Assembly (NCBI GenBank): GCA_020849855.1
Contig: JADZFO010000002.1
Coordinates: 62,001-126,000 of the forward strand
Direction: 5' to 3'
Length of the DNA stretch: 64,000 nt
Origin: a bacterium
GTDB lineage: Bacteria > 4484-113 > JAFGCY01
The position numbers and the translations under genes were made by a program. Shown piece by piece: positions 1 to 8,279 of this stretch; position 1 is the first letter of the stretch; every line of letters begins with the position of its first letter. The notes beneath the pieces are model-generated. The model made no database searches, was not told the DNA's origin, and worked only from the letters and a program-made list of their open reading frames with translations.

Positions 1-99
1 CAGGCTCATGCCCGCAGCGGCGATGACCACATGAACAAAGGCTATGAGGCCATGCTGGCCCTGCTGGACATGATGGTATTCCAGCACCGCCTGGGCTGA
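1..99 (+). CDS. C-terminal end of an unidentified protein (partial)
   Basis: An open frame enters from the left edge in frame 1 and stops at TGA 97-99, leaving 32 residues ending in the segment MMVFQHRLG. It ends 12 bp before the convergent pdxS stop. The fragment is too short to assign to a family; I see no recognisable motif. It is kept because the frame is open from the first base and has high-GC codon use typical of the neighbours. Confidence 0.45.
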   Translation, partial: QAHARSGDDHMNKGYEAMLALLDMMVFQHRLG

Positions 100-111
100 G
101 CACTCGACGGC

Positions 112-1023
112 CTACCAGCCCCTGGCGGCCATCCGCTCTTCCTGCGGCATGCTGGCGATGTCCTTGCCGCGCATCGGCTCGCCGAGGCCGGCGCTGATAT
201 CGGCCAGGGCCTTGGGGTCCTTGAAGTTCAGCACGGCCTGCACAACGGCCCTGGCGCGCGGCGCGGGGTCTTCGCTCTTGAAGATGCCGCTGCCGACGAA
301 GACCGTCTCCGCGCCAAGCTGCATCATCAGCGCGGCGTCCGCGGGGGTGGCCACGCCGCCGGCGGCGAAATTGGGCACCGGCAGCTTGCCGTGCTCCGCC
401 ACCCACTGCACGAGGTCAAAGGGTGCGCCGAGGTCGCGGGCTTCGCGCATCAGCTCCTCGCGGCCCAGGGTGCCCAGGCGCTTGATGCCGTTCTGCACCG
501 TGCGCATGTGGCGCACCGCCTCGACAATGTTGCCGGTGCCGGCCTCGCCCTTGGTGCGCAGCATGGCCGCGCCCTCGCCGATGCGCCGCAGGGCCTCGCC
601 GAGGTCGCGGCAGCCGCAGACGAAGGGGGCCTTGAAGTCATGCTTCCAGACGTGGTTTGTCTCGTCCGCCGGCGTCAGGACTTCGCTTTCGTCAATGAAG
701 TCGACGCCGATGGCTTCCAGAATCTGAGCTTCAACGAAGTGCCCGATGCGGCACTTGGCCATCACGGGGATCGACACCGCGCCCATGATCTCCCGGATCA
801 TGGCCGGGTCGCTCATGCGGGCAATGCCGCCCTGGGCGCGGATGTCAGCCGGCACGCGCTCCAGCGCCATCACCGCCACCGCACCGGCCTGCTCGGCGAT
901 GACCGCCTGCTCGGGGTTGGTGACGTCCATGATCACGCCATTGCGCAGCATCTCGGCCAAGCCGATCTTGACCGCGAAGGAGCCGGAAACCGGCCCGGAG
1001 CCGTTGACACTTGCCTCGTTCAT
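112..1023 (-). CDS. pdxS: Pyridoxal 5'-phosphate synthase lyase subunit PdxS
   Basis: This is the synthase subunit of the DXP-independent vitamin B6 pathway, which builds PLP from ribose 5-phosphate, glyceraldehyde 3-phosphate and ammonia supplied by the glutaminase PdxT. The 303-residue (beta/alpha)8 protein is the usual family length. Visible motifs are [10 protein letters not shown] with the first Schiff-base lysine at about K90, [14 protein letters not shown], and [10 protein letters not shown] with the second lysine at about K158. I chose the ATG at 1023 because GAGGTG lies just upstream and the protein then begins like other PdxS proteins. A longer in-frame ORF to 1143 adds only a low-complexity Arg-rich stretch. 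No pdxT is adjacent, so the glutaminase must be elsewhere. The residue after the first lysine is Cys; I recall Ala as usual there. Confidence 0.95.
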   Translation of the reverse strand: MNEASVNGSGPVSGSFAVKIGLAEMLRNGVIMDVTNPEQAVIAEQAGAVAVMALERVPADIRAQGGIARMSDPAMIREIMGAVSIPVMAKCRIGHFVEAQILEAIGVDFIDESEVLTPADETNHVWKHDFKAPFVCGCRDLGEALRRIGEGAAMLRTKGEAGTGNIVEAVRHMRTVQNGIKRLGTLGREELMREARDLGAPFDLVQWVAEHGKLPVPNFAAGGVATPADAALMMQLGAETVFVGSGIFKSEDPAPRARAVVQAVLNFKDPKALADISAGLGEPMRGKDIASMPQEERMAARGW

Positions 1024-1147
1024 CTTGCACCTCGGACTGCCGCGCATAAGGCCCGCGGCGGGCAGAGAATGATACCGCCGGGAGCCGCCGCTTCTTTCAC
1101 CCGCTGGCCGGAGGCCGAAAGCGCGGCGCGCGGCCCTGGGCATCCTC

Positions 1148-1153
1148 TACAAT
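1148..1153 (+). promoter_or_regulatory. TACAAT -10 box, 6 nt before the M42 peptidase ATG
   Basis: TACAAT is followed by exactly six bases and then the ATG at 1160. No Shine-Dalgarno sequence is present. Transcription starting about 7 nt after the box would begin at the start codon, giving a leaderless mRNA. Confidence 0.55.
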
Positions 1154-1159
1154 TCAGAT

Positions 1160-2266
1160 ATGGAAAAGAGCCCGCTGCAGTTCCTGCGCAGCCTCGTTGC
1201 CACACCCGGGCCGACCGGCTTTGAAGCGCCGGTGGTCAAGCGCTGGCTGGAATATGTCAAGCCCTTTGCTGACGAGGTCTTTACGGACTCCTATGGCAAC
1301 GGCTTTGCGGTGCTGAACCCCAAGGGCGACCCCTGCGTGATGCTCACCGGCCATGCCGACGAGATAGGCCTGATGGTGACCTATATCGACGACGAGGGAT
1401 TCATCTGGGTCAAGGCCCTGGGCGGCTATGACCCCAAGGTGGTTACCTCCATGCGGGTCAAGGTGCACGGCAGCGGGCCTGAGGCAAAGAGCGGGCCGCT
1501 GCCCGGTCTGGTCGGCGCACTGCCGCCGCACATGCAGCGCGCCGAGCAGGGCGACCAGGAGCTGAAGGTCTACCGCTTTGGCGAGAACGTCTATGTGGAC
1601 ATCGGCGCCCGCAGCCGCAAGGAATGCGAGCGCTATGTGCGCGTCGGCGATGCCATCTCCATGGACTATGGCTATCGCGAGCTGCGCGGCGACCTGGCCT
1701 GCGGCCGCGGCCTTGATAACAAGATCGGCATCTGGAGCGCGGCTGAGGGCCTGCGCCGGGTGCGCGAGGCCCGCGACCAGGGCAGCCCGCTGGCGGCCAA
1801 GGTTGTGGCCATGGCCTCGGTGCAGGAAGAGATCGGCGGCTATGGCGCGCAGATGGCGGCCTTCCGGATCAACCCGGATGTGGCGATTGCCGTAGATGTG
1901 ACGCAGAGCGTGGACCACCCGGCCACGGAGAAGAAGAAGTTCGGTGATGTGCGCCTGGGCCGCGGGCCGGTGGTGGGCCACGGCAGCGCCAACCACCCGG
2001 AGGTTATCTCCAGGCTGGAGCGCATCGCCCGCCGCCGGCGCCTGGAGCTGCAGCACGAGGCCGCTCCGCGCTATACCGGTACGGACGGCGATAACATCTA
2101 CATCACCCGCGCCGGCATCCCCACAGGAGTGGTCAGCCTGCCGCAGCGCTATATGCACAGCCCCTCGGAAATGGTCAACCTGCGCGACCTTGAGAACATC
2201 GCCGTCCTGCTGACCGCCTTCTGTCTGGATCTGAAGGCCGGCGAGCGCTTCGCCGTGCGGGTGTAG
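1160..2266 (+). CDS. M42 family metallopeptidase (cellulase M/glutamyl aminopeptidase type)
   Basis: This is a cytosolic dinuclear-metal aminopeptidase of family M42, whose members usually form dodecameric tetrahedral particles that trim peptides. The 368 residues match family length. Metal and catalytic motifs are in order: GHADEIGLMV (H65, D67), GRGLDNKIG (bridging D186), VQEEIGGYG (catalytic E223 and ligand E224), AIAVDVTQS (D246) and YMHSPSEM near the C terminus (His ligand). There is no signal peptide. A -10-like box sits 6 nt before the ATG and no ribosome-binding site is visible. A strong hairpin with a T-rich tail follows the stop. Substrate specificity cannot be read from sequence; some members were originally annotated as endoglucanases. 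Confidence 0.9.
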   Translation: MEKSPLQFLRSLVATPGPTGFEAPVVKRWLEYVKPFADEVFTDSYGNGFAVLNPKGDPCVMLTGHADEIGLMVTYIDDEGFIWVKALGGYDPKVVTSMRVKVHGSGPEAKSGPLPGLVGALPPHMQRAEQGDQELKVYRFGENVYVDIGARSRKECERYVRVGDAISMDYGYRELRGDLACGRGLDNKIGIWSAAEGLRRVREARDQGSPLAAKVVAMASVQEEIGGYGAQMAAFRINPDVAIAVDVTQSVDHPATEKKKFGDVRLGRGPVVGHGSANHPEVISRLERIARRRRLELQHEAAPRYTGTDGDNIYITRAGIPTGVVSLPQRYMHSPSEMVNLRDLENIAVLLTAFCLDLKAGERFAVRV

Positions 2267-2305
2267 GCTGCAGCAAACAGCGAAGCAATGAGCCAGAAAA
2301 GGAAA

Positions 2306-2345
2306 GGGGCTGACAGCTCAGGCTGCCAGCCCCTTCTTGTTTCTC
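2306..2345 (+). terminator. Rho-independent terminator, probably bidirectional
   Basis: GGGGCTG (2306-2312) pairs with CAGCCCC (2327-2333), followed on the plus strand by TTCTTGTTTCTC. On the minus strand the hairpin is followed by TTTCCTTTTC, so it can also end the convergent gene whose stop is at 2361. Confidence 0.8.
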
Positions 2346-2360
2346 GCTAAAGGCTGAGTA

Positions 2361-4367
2361 CTAGGTTGACGGAATCGACTCCTGCTTGAGCACGCCCATA
2401 TCCCGGAAGCAGATCTGGCTGTGGCCCAGACCATCCTCCAGCAGGTAGGTGGCGAAGAGCTTGAAGCTGAAGTCATCCGCCGAACCGACGACGATGAGCT
2501 TGAGGTTGCTGCAGGTGCCGCCGCCGTCGATCAGGATCGGCGAGCTCCAGGCGCTCAGGTTGCTGGCGCCGCTGTGGAGCAGGTAGGCATGCCCGCCCTG
2601 GATGAAGACCAGGTAGTTGTCCCAGGACGGCACGCCGCCGGTATAGACATCAAACTCAGTGATCTCACCGGCCTCGCCGGCATTGGCAGCGTTAAGCTGG
2701 ACGTGGGTCTCAGGCATCCAGTCGCCGGGGAAGCTCTGGATCAGCATGTCCACGGAGCTGCGGTCTTCCGGGATCCAGAAGAGCGCCTTGCCCGGCAGGA
2801 GGCTTTCGCTCATCACCTGGCGGATCTCGGGGCGGAAGCCCTTGAGGCCCACAGGAGCCTCGTCCTGCCAGCTGCCGCTGAGGAACTTGCAGACCAGCGC
2901 GCCGGTCGCCGCGTCCCGGTAACTGATATGCGGCTCGGCGATCTTGGACTCCATATAGATGGGGCCGTCGGGCTTGCGGGTGTCGATCACGTGCCAACTG
3001 GCGGGCATCTCATTTTCCTGGCGCCAGTCGGTACCGATCTCGTCCCAGCTCTGCAGCATCTCGAGCTGCTGCTGGGTCTCATCCCAGTAAACAGCGCCCA
3101 GGCTGCGCGGCAGCTCGACAAAGCCGAAGAAGTGGCTGTCGGCCGGGAGCATCTTAAAGGGCTCGTCAAAGCTCACCAGTCCGCTCTGGGTGGCGGTGAT
3201 CAGCTGCATATAGGTGCCGTCCGCCTTAGAGAAGCCCAGGGTGGTGAATGGCGCGTTGACCATCTCGTTCTGATGCAGGTTGAAGGGCAGGCCAAGACCC
3301 TCGATGCCGCTGAGTTCGGAGGTGCCGATGCCGGCGGTGCTGTCGAGGAAGGCCCAGCCGTTGGCGGGCGGATAGCTGTCGGACTTGATGGCCTGGACCT
3401 CAGAGGGAGTGTCTTCGGTCTGATAGAAGAAGCTCATGTACTTGTAGAGGTTGGCCGGGATGTAGCTGGTCGGCTTGTTGAGGCCGCCGTCCACCACGAT
3501 GCCGCTGCGCTGGCCGGTGGTGGTAACGCCGGGGCTCCAGCAGGCCACCTGCCCGGTAGCGGTGGTCACCATCAGGCCCGTGCTGACCCTGTACTCATAG
3601 GGCAGGGGCGGCTGCGCACTGGTGTCCATGTACTTGACGGTCAGATAGTCCAGGGATTCCGGGGTCAGCAGTTCCCAGGGATCGCTGGAGGAAGCAGCGC
3701 GGCGTTCAACCTTGATTGCGTCGAGGTCTTCCGGCAGTGTCCAGCTCAGCTTGATGCCGTCATAGCGGTCAATGGTAGCGCTGAGATCGGTGACATCTGC
3801 AGTCCGGACGATTTCAAGGGCATTGATGCTGTTGCGGCCGGTGTTGCCGTGCATCACCAGGCCGAGGGTAAGCATGTTCTCAGAGTTAATCCAGCGCTGG
3901 CGCCCGCCGGGGAGCGTGTCCAGCAGGATAGTGAAGGTGCCGTAGTACTTGCCGATGCCGAAGTCCCAGCGCAGGTTCTGGTAGTCGCCCATGACCACAT
4001 AGTTTGGAACCTTGTAGTCAGAGCTCATCCGCACCACGACCGCCACGGTCGAGGCATCGATGGGCAGGTTGTAGATCGCGTAAGCGGTGGCGGAATCGCC
4101 TTCTTCCGGATTCACCGTACTGGGGGACAGCGAAAGGCCGGTCTGAGTGTTGAGCGTACCAATGCTGGCCACCGGGGCATAGACATCAGCCTTGTTGATG
4201 TCCGAGCGGCCCTTGATTGAGGCAAGTTCAGGCAGGCCCACAGACGCCGGCTTCTCAGCCGCGTTGCCCGTGGAAAGGGCAGTGCCGGTGCTTACATTTT
4301 GCCCAGCACATGAAAGGCTGCCTGTCACCAAGGCCGCCAGGAGGAGTCCTGCGAACTTGCGTACCAT
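2361..4367 (-). CDS. Putative secreted lipoprotein of unknown function (fibronectin-like region)
   Basis: The protein is 668 residues when started at the ATG at 4367, which has GGGGGAG three bases upstream and places the signal peptide (KFAGLLLAALVTGSLSC) at the N terminus. The longer ORF to 4484 adds an unlikely N-terminal extension. The lipobox SLSC is imperfect, so lipid anchoring is an inference. After a low-complexity linker there is a region with Fn3-like features (DLSATIDRYDGIKLSWTLP and PYEYRVS), resembling the insertions in choice-of-anchor or dockerin-associated proteins. The remaining part is rich in Trp and Asp and I recognise no catalytic motif. It shares the N-terminal style (signal, Cys, Gly/Ser/Ala linker) with the other exported proteins of this window. 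Function unknown. Confidence 0.75.
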   Translation of the reverse strand: MVRKFAGLLLAALVTGSLSCAGQNVSTGTALSTGNAAEKPASVGLPELASIKGRSDINKADVYAPVASIGTLNTQTGLSLSPSTVNPEEGDSATAYAIYNLPIDASTVAVVVRMSSDYKVPNYVVMGDYQNLRWDFGIGKYYGTFTILLDTLPGGRQRWINSENMLTLGLVMHGNTGRNSINALEIVRTADVTDLSATIDRYDGIKLSWTLPEDLDAIKVERRAASSSDPWELLTPESLDYLTVKYMDTSAQPPLPYEYRVSTGLMVTTATGQVACWSPGVTTTGQRSGIVVDGGLNKPTSYIPANLYKYMSFFYQTEDTPSEVQAIKSDSYPPANGWAFLDSTAGIGTSELSGIEGLGLPFNLHQNEMVNAPFTTLGFSKADGTYMQLITATQSGLVSFDEPFKMLPADSHFFGFVELPRSLGAVYWDETQQQLEMLQSWDEIGTDWRQENEMPASWHVIDTRKPDGPIYMESKIAEPHISYRDAATGALVCKFLSGSWQDEAPVGLKGFRPEIRQVMSESLLPGKALFWIPEDRSSVDMLIQSFPGDWMPETHVQLNAANAGEAGEITEFDVYTGGVPSWDNYLVFIQGGHAYLLHSGASNLSAWSSPILIDGGGTCSNLKLIVVGSADDFSFKLFATYLLEDGLGHSQICFRDMGVLKQESIPST

Positions 4368-4499
4368 ATGCTCCCCCAGGAGAGTGTATTTCGCACTGCC
4401 GGTGTTGCGAACTTCGCCAATCGGGTTGGAATCCGCTCGTTGAGCTGCGGATTTCATTGTGTCTGTAATGATACTCCTGCTCATGGTGATAATAACGGC

Positions 4500-4531
4500 A
4501 TCTGGCCGGAAATCCTAATCTGGCCGGAAAT
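4500..4531. repeat. Tandem 14-bp direct repeat ATCTGGCCGGAAAT
   Basis: Two perfect copies (4500-4513 and 4518-4531) lie 18 bp apart in the divergent spacer between the lipoprotein gene and ruvX. The spacing and position suggest a transcription factor site, but no matching regulator is known to me. Confidence 0.5.
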
Positions 4532-4567
4532 TTTCACCAAATCGGCATCGGCTAGATTGGAGGCACT

Positions 4568-5035
4568 TTGCGCTGGATTGGCTTCGACCCGGGAGAGACA
4601 CGCTGCGGCATCGCCGTCTGTGATCCAGCGCAGATTCTCGCCAGCCCGGTGGCCGTCCTTTCCGTGCAACCGCGCCAGACCCTGGCCGAGCGCATCAGGC
4701 AGGCCCTGGCGGCTTATGGTGCTCCCTTTGGCCCGGACGAGTACAGTGGCATGGTCTGCGGGCTGGCTCTGGACCAGCGGGGCCGGCAGGGGGAGTCTGC
4801 CCGGCGAGGCATGGAACTTGGTCAGGCGGTGCATGATGCCCTCAAGACCGAGGTGCCGAAGCTTGAGTTGCATTTCGTGGATGAGCGCTTCAGCACGGCC
4901 GGCATGCAGCGCCAGCTGAAGGACGCAGGCAGCCGTGGCAAACAGCGCAGCGCTGAGATTGATGCCTGGGCCGCCGCCTCGATCCTTGACGATTTTCTGC
5001 AGCAGCGCCGTCGGGCCGCGGAAGACCCTACTTGA
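4568..5035 (+). CDS. ruvX: RuvX/YqgF family pre-16S rRNA processing nuclease
   Basis: This is a small RNase H-fold nuclease of the YqgF family, involved in 16S rRNA 5'-end maturation and also called putative Holliday junction resolvase. Motifs are FDPGETRCGIAV (first catalytic Asp), VCGLAL with a following Gly-rich turn, FVDERFSTA (catalytic Glu) and EIDAWAAASILDDFL (final acidic residue). The 155-residue length fits. The start is TTG at 4568, chosen because GGAGG (4559-4563) is ideally spaced and because translation then begins directly at the first beta strand (RWIGFDPG). Its last 8 bp overlap the stop of the convergent hydrolase gene. Confidence 0.9.
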   Translation: MRWIGFDPGETRCGIAVCDPAQILASPVAVLSVQPRQTLAERIRQALAAYGAPFGPDEYSGMVCGLALDQRGRQGESARRGMELGQAVHDALKTEVPKLELHFVDERFSTAGMQRQLKDAGSRGKQRSAEIDAWAAASILDDFLQQRRRAAEDPT

Positions 5036-6302
5036 ACTGGTAATCCAGGCTGACGCCGGCAGGCGCGGCCGGGGCCTTTGATTGCAGGAAGGCCAGTGCG
5101 CCGGGGTCGGATTTCAGGTAGGCGTCCCAGAAAGCCAGGCTGTTGGACTGAATGATGCTGAAGATCCGCTCCTGGTCGTACTGTTCGGTCTGTTCCTGCA
5201 ATTCCTGGCGGCCCAGCAGCTTGTTTTGCAGCTTGCCGGCGATTTTGCCCTCCCGCCCGGCCGCCTTGCCGGTGAAGCTCATGTGCGCCGCGCCATCAAT
5301 GTAGAGCAGGTACTTGTCGCCCGGCGGCGCATAAATGTATGGGTCCTGGCGCGACTTGCTGGTCTGGCCTGTCTCCGCAGAATCGTCCAGGCTGCCGGTC
5401 ATTACCATCATCGGGCCGCTGCAGTCCTGCCAGGTATCTTCCTTGATTGCGCCCATCTGGCGGTCGCCGGGGCCGCGGCTGATGCCCTGGCCCGAAAGGA
5501 GCAGGGTTGCGGCGACGCGTGGCTCCTTCAGGCCTTCTATCTCGGGGCCGCCCGGGCCGTTCACGGGCATGTCCATGATCGCGCCACCCATGAGCACGGT
5601 GGTCATGGCGCCGGCGCTGTGCCCGCTCATGCCTATGCGCGTGCTGTCCAGCAGCCCGGCCAGCTCCGGCAGCTGCGTCGGGAGCTTGTCCAGGCTGTCG
5701 ATGATCAGCCGGGCGTCCTCGACACGGCTGATGCGGAAGCGCGGATCCGTGCCGAAGCTGCGCAGGATGTCCTTCATGCTGGTCATTTCTCCACGCTCCC
5801 GCGCCAGCCCGAGACTGTCCTGATGGGTGGCGGTGAAGACCACATAGCCATGGCTGGCCCAGAAGCTGAGCAGCTCGGGCGCGACTTCGCGGCTGCCGCC
5901 GGCGCCGTGGCTGAAGATGACGACCGGAAAGGGCGCGGCGTGCTGTGTGCCAGCCACGTCTGAATCGAGCTCGGGGTAGTAGACCTTGACCGGCAGGCTC
6001 CTGGAGCGGGCCTTGTCCTCCAGGCTGAAGTTCTCGCTGGAGACCCGCCACGGCCCCGCCCCATCGACGTAATCTCCCGGCCCGCCGTGCGCCGGACTGC
6101 CGGCACCCTGAGGACTGCCTGCCGTCTGAGGAGCCTGCTTTGTCGTTTCTTCTGCCGGGCCCTTGAACCAGGCCAGGGCGAGCATGACCAGCAGCAGCCC
6201 GGAGAGGCCGAAGGCGATCAGGCTGAGTGTCAGGTCGGGATTCTGTTTCTTTGTTTTAGCTGCCATCACCATCTTGACCATGTCCAGTGCGCCGCTTGTC
6301 AT
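5028..6302 (-). CDS. Membrane-anchored alpha/beta hydrolase (PAF-acetylhydrolase/dienelactone hydrolase-like)
   Basis: A serine hydrolase of about 424 residues with an N-terminal membrane anchor (LSLIAFGLSGLLLVMLAL). The catalytic set is visible: oxyanion motif FSHGAGGSREV, nucleophile elbow MSGHSAGAMT, acid in MTGSLDDSAE and His in DGAAHMSFTG. The fold most resembles secreted PAF-acetylhydrolase or cutinase/PETase-like esterases, but the substrate cannot be read. The ATG at 6302 was chosen (AGGTG upstream); an ATG at 6266 would still keep the membrane helix. Starting at 6380 would overlap the preceding ndh gene and add an Arg-rich stretch, so I reject it. It follows ndh by about 50 bp on the same strand and is probably cotranscribed. 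Confidence 0.82.
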   Translation of the reverse strand: MTSGALDMVKMVMAAKTKKQNPDLTLSLIAFGLSGLLLVMLALAWFKGPAEETTKQAPQTAGSPQGAGSPAHGGPGDYVDGAGPWRVSSENFSLEDKARSRSLPVKVYYPELDSDVAGTQHAAPFPVVIFSHGAGGSREVAPELLSFWASHGYVVFTATHQDSLGLARERGEMTSMKDILRSFGTDPRFRISRVEDARLIIDSLDKLPTQLPELAGLLDSTRIGMSGHSAGAMTTVLMGGAIMDMPVNGPGGPEIEGLKEPRVAATLLLSGQGISRGPGDRQMGAIKEDTWQDCSGPMMVMTGSLDDSAETGQTSKSRQDPYIYAPPGDKYLLYIDGAAHMSFTGKAAGREGKIAGKLQNKLLGRQELQEQTEQYDQERIFSIIQSNSLAFWDAYLKSDPGALAFLQSKAPAAPAGVSLDYQFK

Positions 6303-6354
6303 TCCGGCACCTGCATGAGAGCCGCGCCGCCTGCGCAGAGTTTCACGCCTGAGC

Positions 6355-7704
6355 TCAGAGCTCCTGAGCTTCAGCCTCACCTGTAATCAGCCTGGCGCTG
6401 CGGCCGCGGGTCAGATAGTTCCAGGCCCACTGCAGCAGAACCAGCAGGCGGTTCTCAAACTGGACTATGTAAAGCAGGTGGATAAAGAGCCAGACCAGCC
6501 AGCCCAGCAGGCCCCAGAGCCTGACCGGGCCCATGTCGCAGATTGCCGCGCCGCGGCCGATGGTGGCCATGGAGCCCAGATGCAGGTACCTGAAGGGCAT
6601 CTGCGCATCCGGGCTCTCCCCGCCAGCGGCAGTGGCGACGATCCGGCCAGCGACGTACTTGCCCATTTGCATCGCCACCTGGGCCACACCGGGCAGCGGT
6701 TTGGCTTCAGTCTGGCCCTTGAAGATCTGATGGCTGTAGTTCGCCAGATCGCCGATTACATAGACGGAAGGGAAGCCCGGGACGCTGCAGTCGGGTTCAA
6801 CCAGGACCCTGCCGGCACGATCAAGCGTACAGCCGCTGGCGGCCTTCAGGGTCTGCCCCAGCGGACTGGCCTGAACTCCCGCGGCCCACAGGACGTTGTG
6901 CGTTGGGATCAGCACTTCCTGGTCACCCTGAGCGGCGCGCACCTGGCCTTCTTCCACCGCTGTCACCATGGATGAACACTGCAGCTCAACGCCCAGCCGG
7001 CGCAGGGTCTGGGCCGCCTTAGCTGAAAGCGGGGCGGGGTAGGTGGGCAGGACCCGGTCCTGGCCCTCGATCAGGATGATCCGCGCATCTTCAGGGTTGA
7101 TGTGCCGGAAGTCATGCCGCAGGGTGTCATGCGCAATCTCAGCGATGGCGCCGGCCAGCTCCACGCCGGTCGGGCCGGCACCGACGATGACAAAGTTCAG
7201 CCACTGCCTGACCCGCGCAGGGTCCTGTTCGCGCTCGGCTGCTTCAAAGGCATAGAGGATGCGGTGCCGCATGGCAGTGGCGTCCTCAACGGTCTTCAAG
7301 CCCGGTGCCAGCGCTTCCCATTCCGGGTGACCGAAGTACTGGTGCGTCACGCCCGGCGAAAGAACCAGTGCATCCCAGGCCAGTTCCTCTCCGTCCGCCA
7401 GCAGCACACTGCCGCGGTGGCCGTTGAACTCCCTCAGGCGCAGTTCGGTTACCTCCCCCAGCAGGGTGCGCACCTTGCGGCAGCGACTGAGGATGGAGCG
7501 CAGCGGGGCGGCGATGTTCGCCGGGCTGAGCGCGCCTGTGGCCACCTGGTAGAGCAGTGGCTGGAAGAGGTGGAAGTTGCGTTTGTCCACGAGCGTCACG
7601 CGCAGGCGTCTGCCGGCTTCAGCCGGCAGGTGGCAGAACTGGCGGGCGCAGTACAGGCCGCCGAAGCCGCCGCCCACGATCAGGACTTCATAGGACTCGG
7701 GCAT
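6355..7704 (-). CDS. ndh: Type II NADH dehydrogenase (NDH-2)
   Basis: A single-subunit, non-proton-pumping NADH:quinone oxidoreductase that feeds electrons from NADH to the membrane quinone pool. The 449-residue protein has an N-terminal FAD-binding GGGFGGLYCAR, a second nucleotide-binding VGAGPTGVELAGAIAE for NADH, and conserved VYVIGDLA near the FAD. The C terminus carries a hydrophobic membrane helix (LLGWLVWLFIHLLYIVQF) typical of the subgroup with a C-terminal anchor. It lies between an SRPBCC gene and the hydrolase on the same strand. A TATCAT box sits 7 nt before its ATG. In this window it is the plausible electron entry point to the multiheme cytochromes. Confidence 0.92.
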   Translation of the reverse strand: MPESYEVLIVGGGFGGLYCARQFCHLPAEAGRRLRVTLVDKRNFHLFQPLLYQVATGALSPANIAAPLRSILSRCRKVRTLLGEVTELRLREFNGHRGSVLLADGEELAWDALVLSPGVTHQYFGHPEWEALAPGLKTVEDATAMRHRILYAFEAAEREQDPARVRQWLNFVIVGAGPTGVELAGAIAEIAHDTLRHDFRHINPEDARIILIEGQDRVLPTYPAPLSAKAAQTLRRLGVELQCSSMVTAVEEGQVRAAQGDQEVLIPTHNVLWAAGVQASPLGQTLKAASGCTLDRAGRVLVEPDCSVPGFPSVYVIGDLANYSHQIFKGQTEAKPLPGVAQVAMQMGKYVAGRIVATAAGGESPDAQMPFRYLHLGSMATIGRGAAICDMGPVRLWGLLGWLVWLFIHLLYIVQFENRLLVLLQWAWNYLTRGRSARLITGEAEAQEL

Positions 7705-7711
7705 CTTAGCG

Positions 7712-7717
7712 ATGATA
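7712..7717 (-). promoter_or_regulatory. TATCAT -10-like box, 7 nt before the ndh ATG
   Basis: The box lies in the 16-bp gap between the SRPBCC stop and ndh, seven bases before the start codon. No Shine-Dalgarno sequence is seen. It may give a separate leaderless ndh transcript. Confidence 0.35.
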
Positions 7718-7720
7718 GCG

Positions 7721-8203
7721 TCATTCTGTGCGCAGGGACTCGAGGGTCACGCGATGTCGGTAATCAAACATCCGCTCAAGGCGCTTGCGGATGTAAGGCC
7801 CGGCCACCAGCTGTCCGGGCCAGCCGAGCGGCAGGCGGTAGCTGATCTCATCTATCAGCATCGATGTTGTCTCTGTTTCAGGCACGAAGCGGTGCCGGTG
7901 CAGCCAGTAGCTGAAGGGACCGCGAAGCTGGATGTCGCTGAACTCGCGCCCGCTTTGCACATCCTGCAGGCGGCTGATCCAGCGCAGGGACAGCGGCCCA
8001 AGCCTGGGGACCAGGACGATGGTTACGCCATCTTCCAGCAGCCCGGGCTGCTCCTGACCCTGGGCGCTGCGCCAGCTCTGGATAGACACGGATTCCCAGG
8101 GCGGTATCAGGCTTGCAAGGGCTCCCGGCCGCGCATGCCAGTCCCAGAGCCGCTGGGCCGCTACCGGCATGCTGCTGCTTTTGGCGAAAGTCTGCACAGG
8201 CAA
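7721..8203 (-). CDS. SRPBCC family protein
   Basis: A 160-residue START/Bet v1-like (SRPBCC) domain protein. The family signature is clear at the N terminus, where WDWHARPGALASLIPPWE matches the SRPBCC domain often fused to or next to TIGR01777-type epimerases. Later conserved parts are FSDIQLRGPFSYWLHRHRF and MLIDEISYRLPLG. The ligand is unknown; related domains bind hydrophobic molecules. The start is TTG at 8203, needed to include the first strand TFAKSSSMPV. It lies 16 bp upstream of ndh and is probably in the same operon. Confidence 0.75.
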   Translation of the reverse strand: MPVQTFAKSSSMPVAAQRLWDWHARPGALASLIPPWESVSIQSWRSAQGQEQPGLLEDGVTIVLVPRLGPLSLRWISRLQDVQSGREFSDIQLRGPFSYWLHRHRFVPETETTSMLIDEISYRLPLGWPGQLVAGPYIRKRLERMFDYRHRVTLESLRTE

Positions 8204-8267
8204 GACTACCCCGGTTGCCTGCCGGCCAGTGTATGTTCGCCCGCGCGCAGCGCGAAATCGCCTCGGC

Positions 8268-8273
8268 TAAACT
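8268..8273 (+). promoter_or_regulatory. TAAACT -10 box, 6 nt before the arginase ATG
   Basis: TAAACT, then six bases (AGCCGC), then the ATG at 8280. There is no Shine-Dalgarno sequence, suggesting a leaderless mRNA. The box is embedded in a short dyad GGCTAAACTAGCC. Confidence 0.55.
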
Positions 8274-8279
8274 AGCCGC

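Noticed and set aside
6303-6380. Longer N terminus of the alpha/beta hydrolase
   Set aside because: It overlaps the upstream ndh coding end and is Arg-rich without conserved features.
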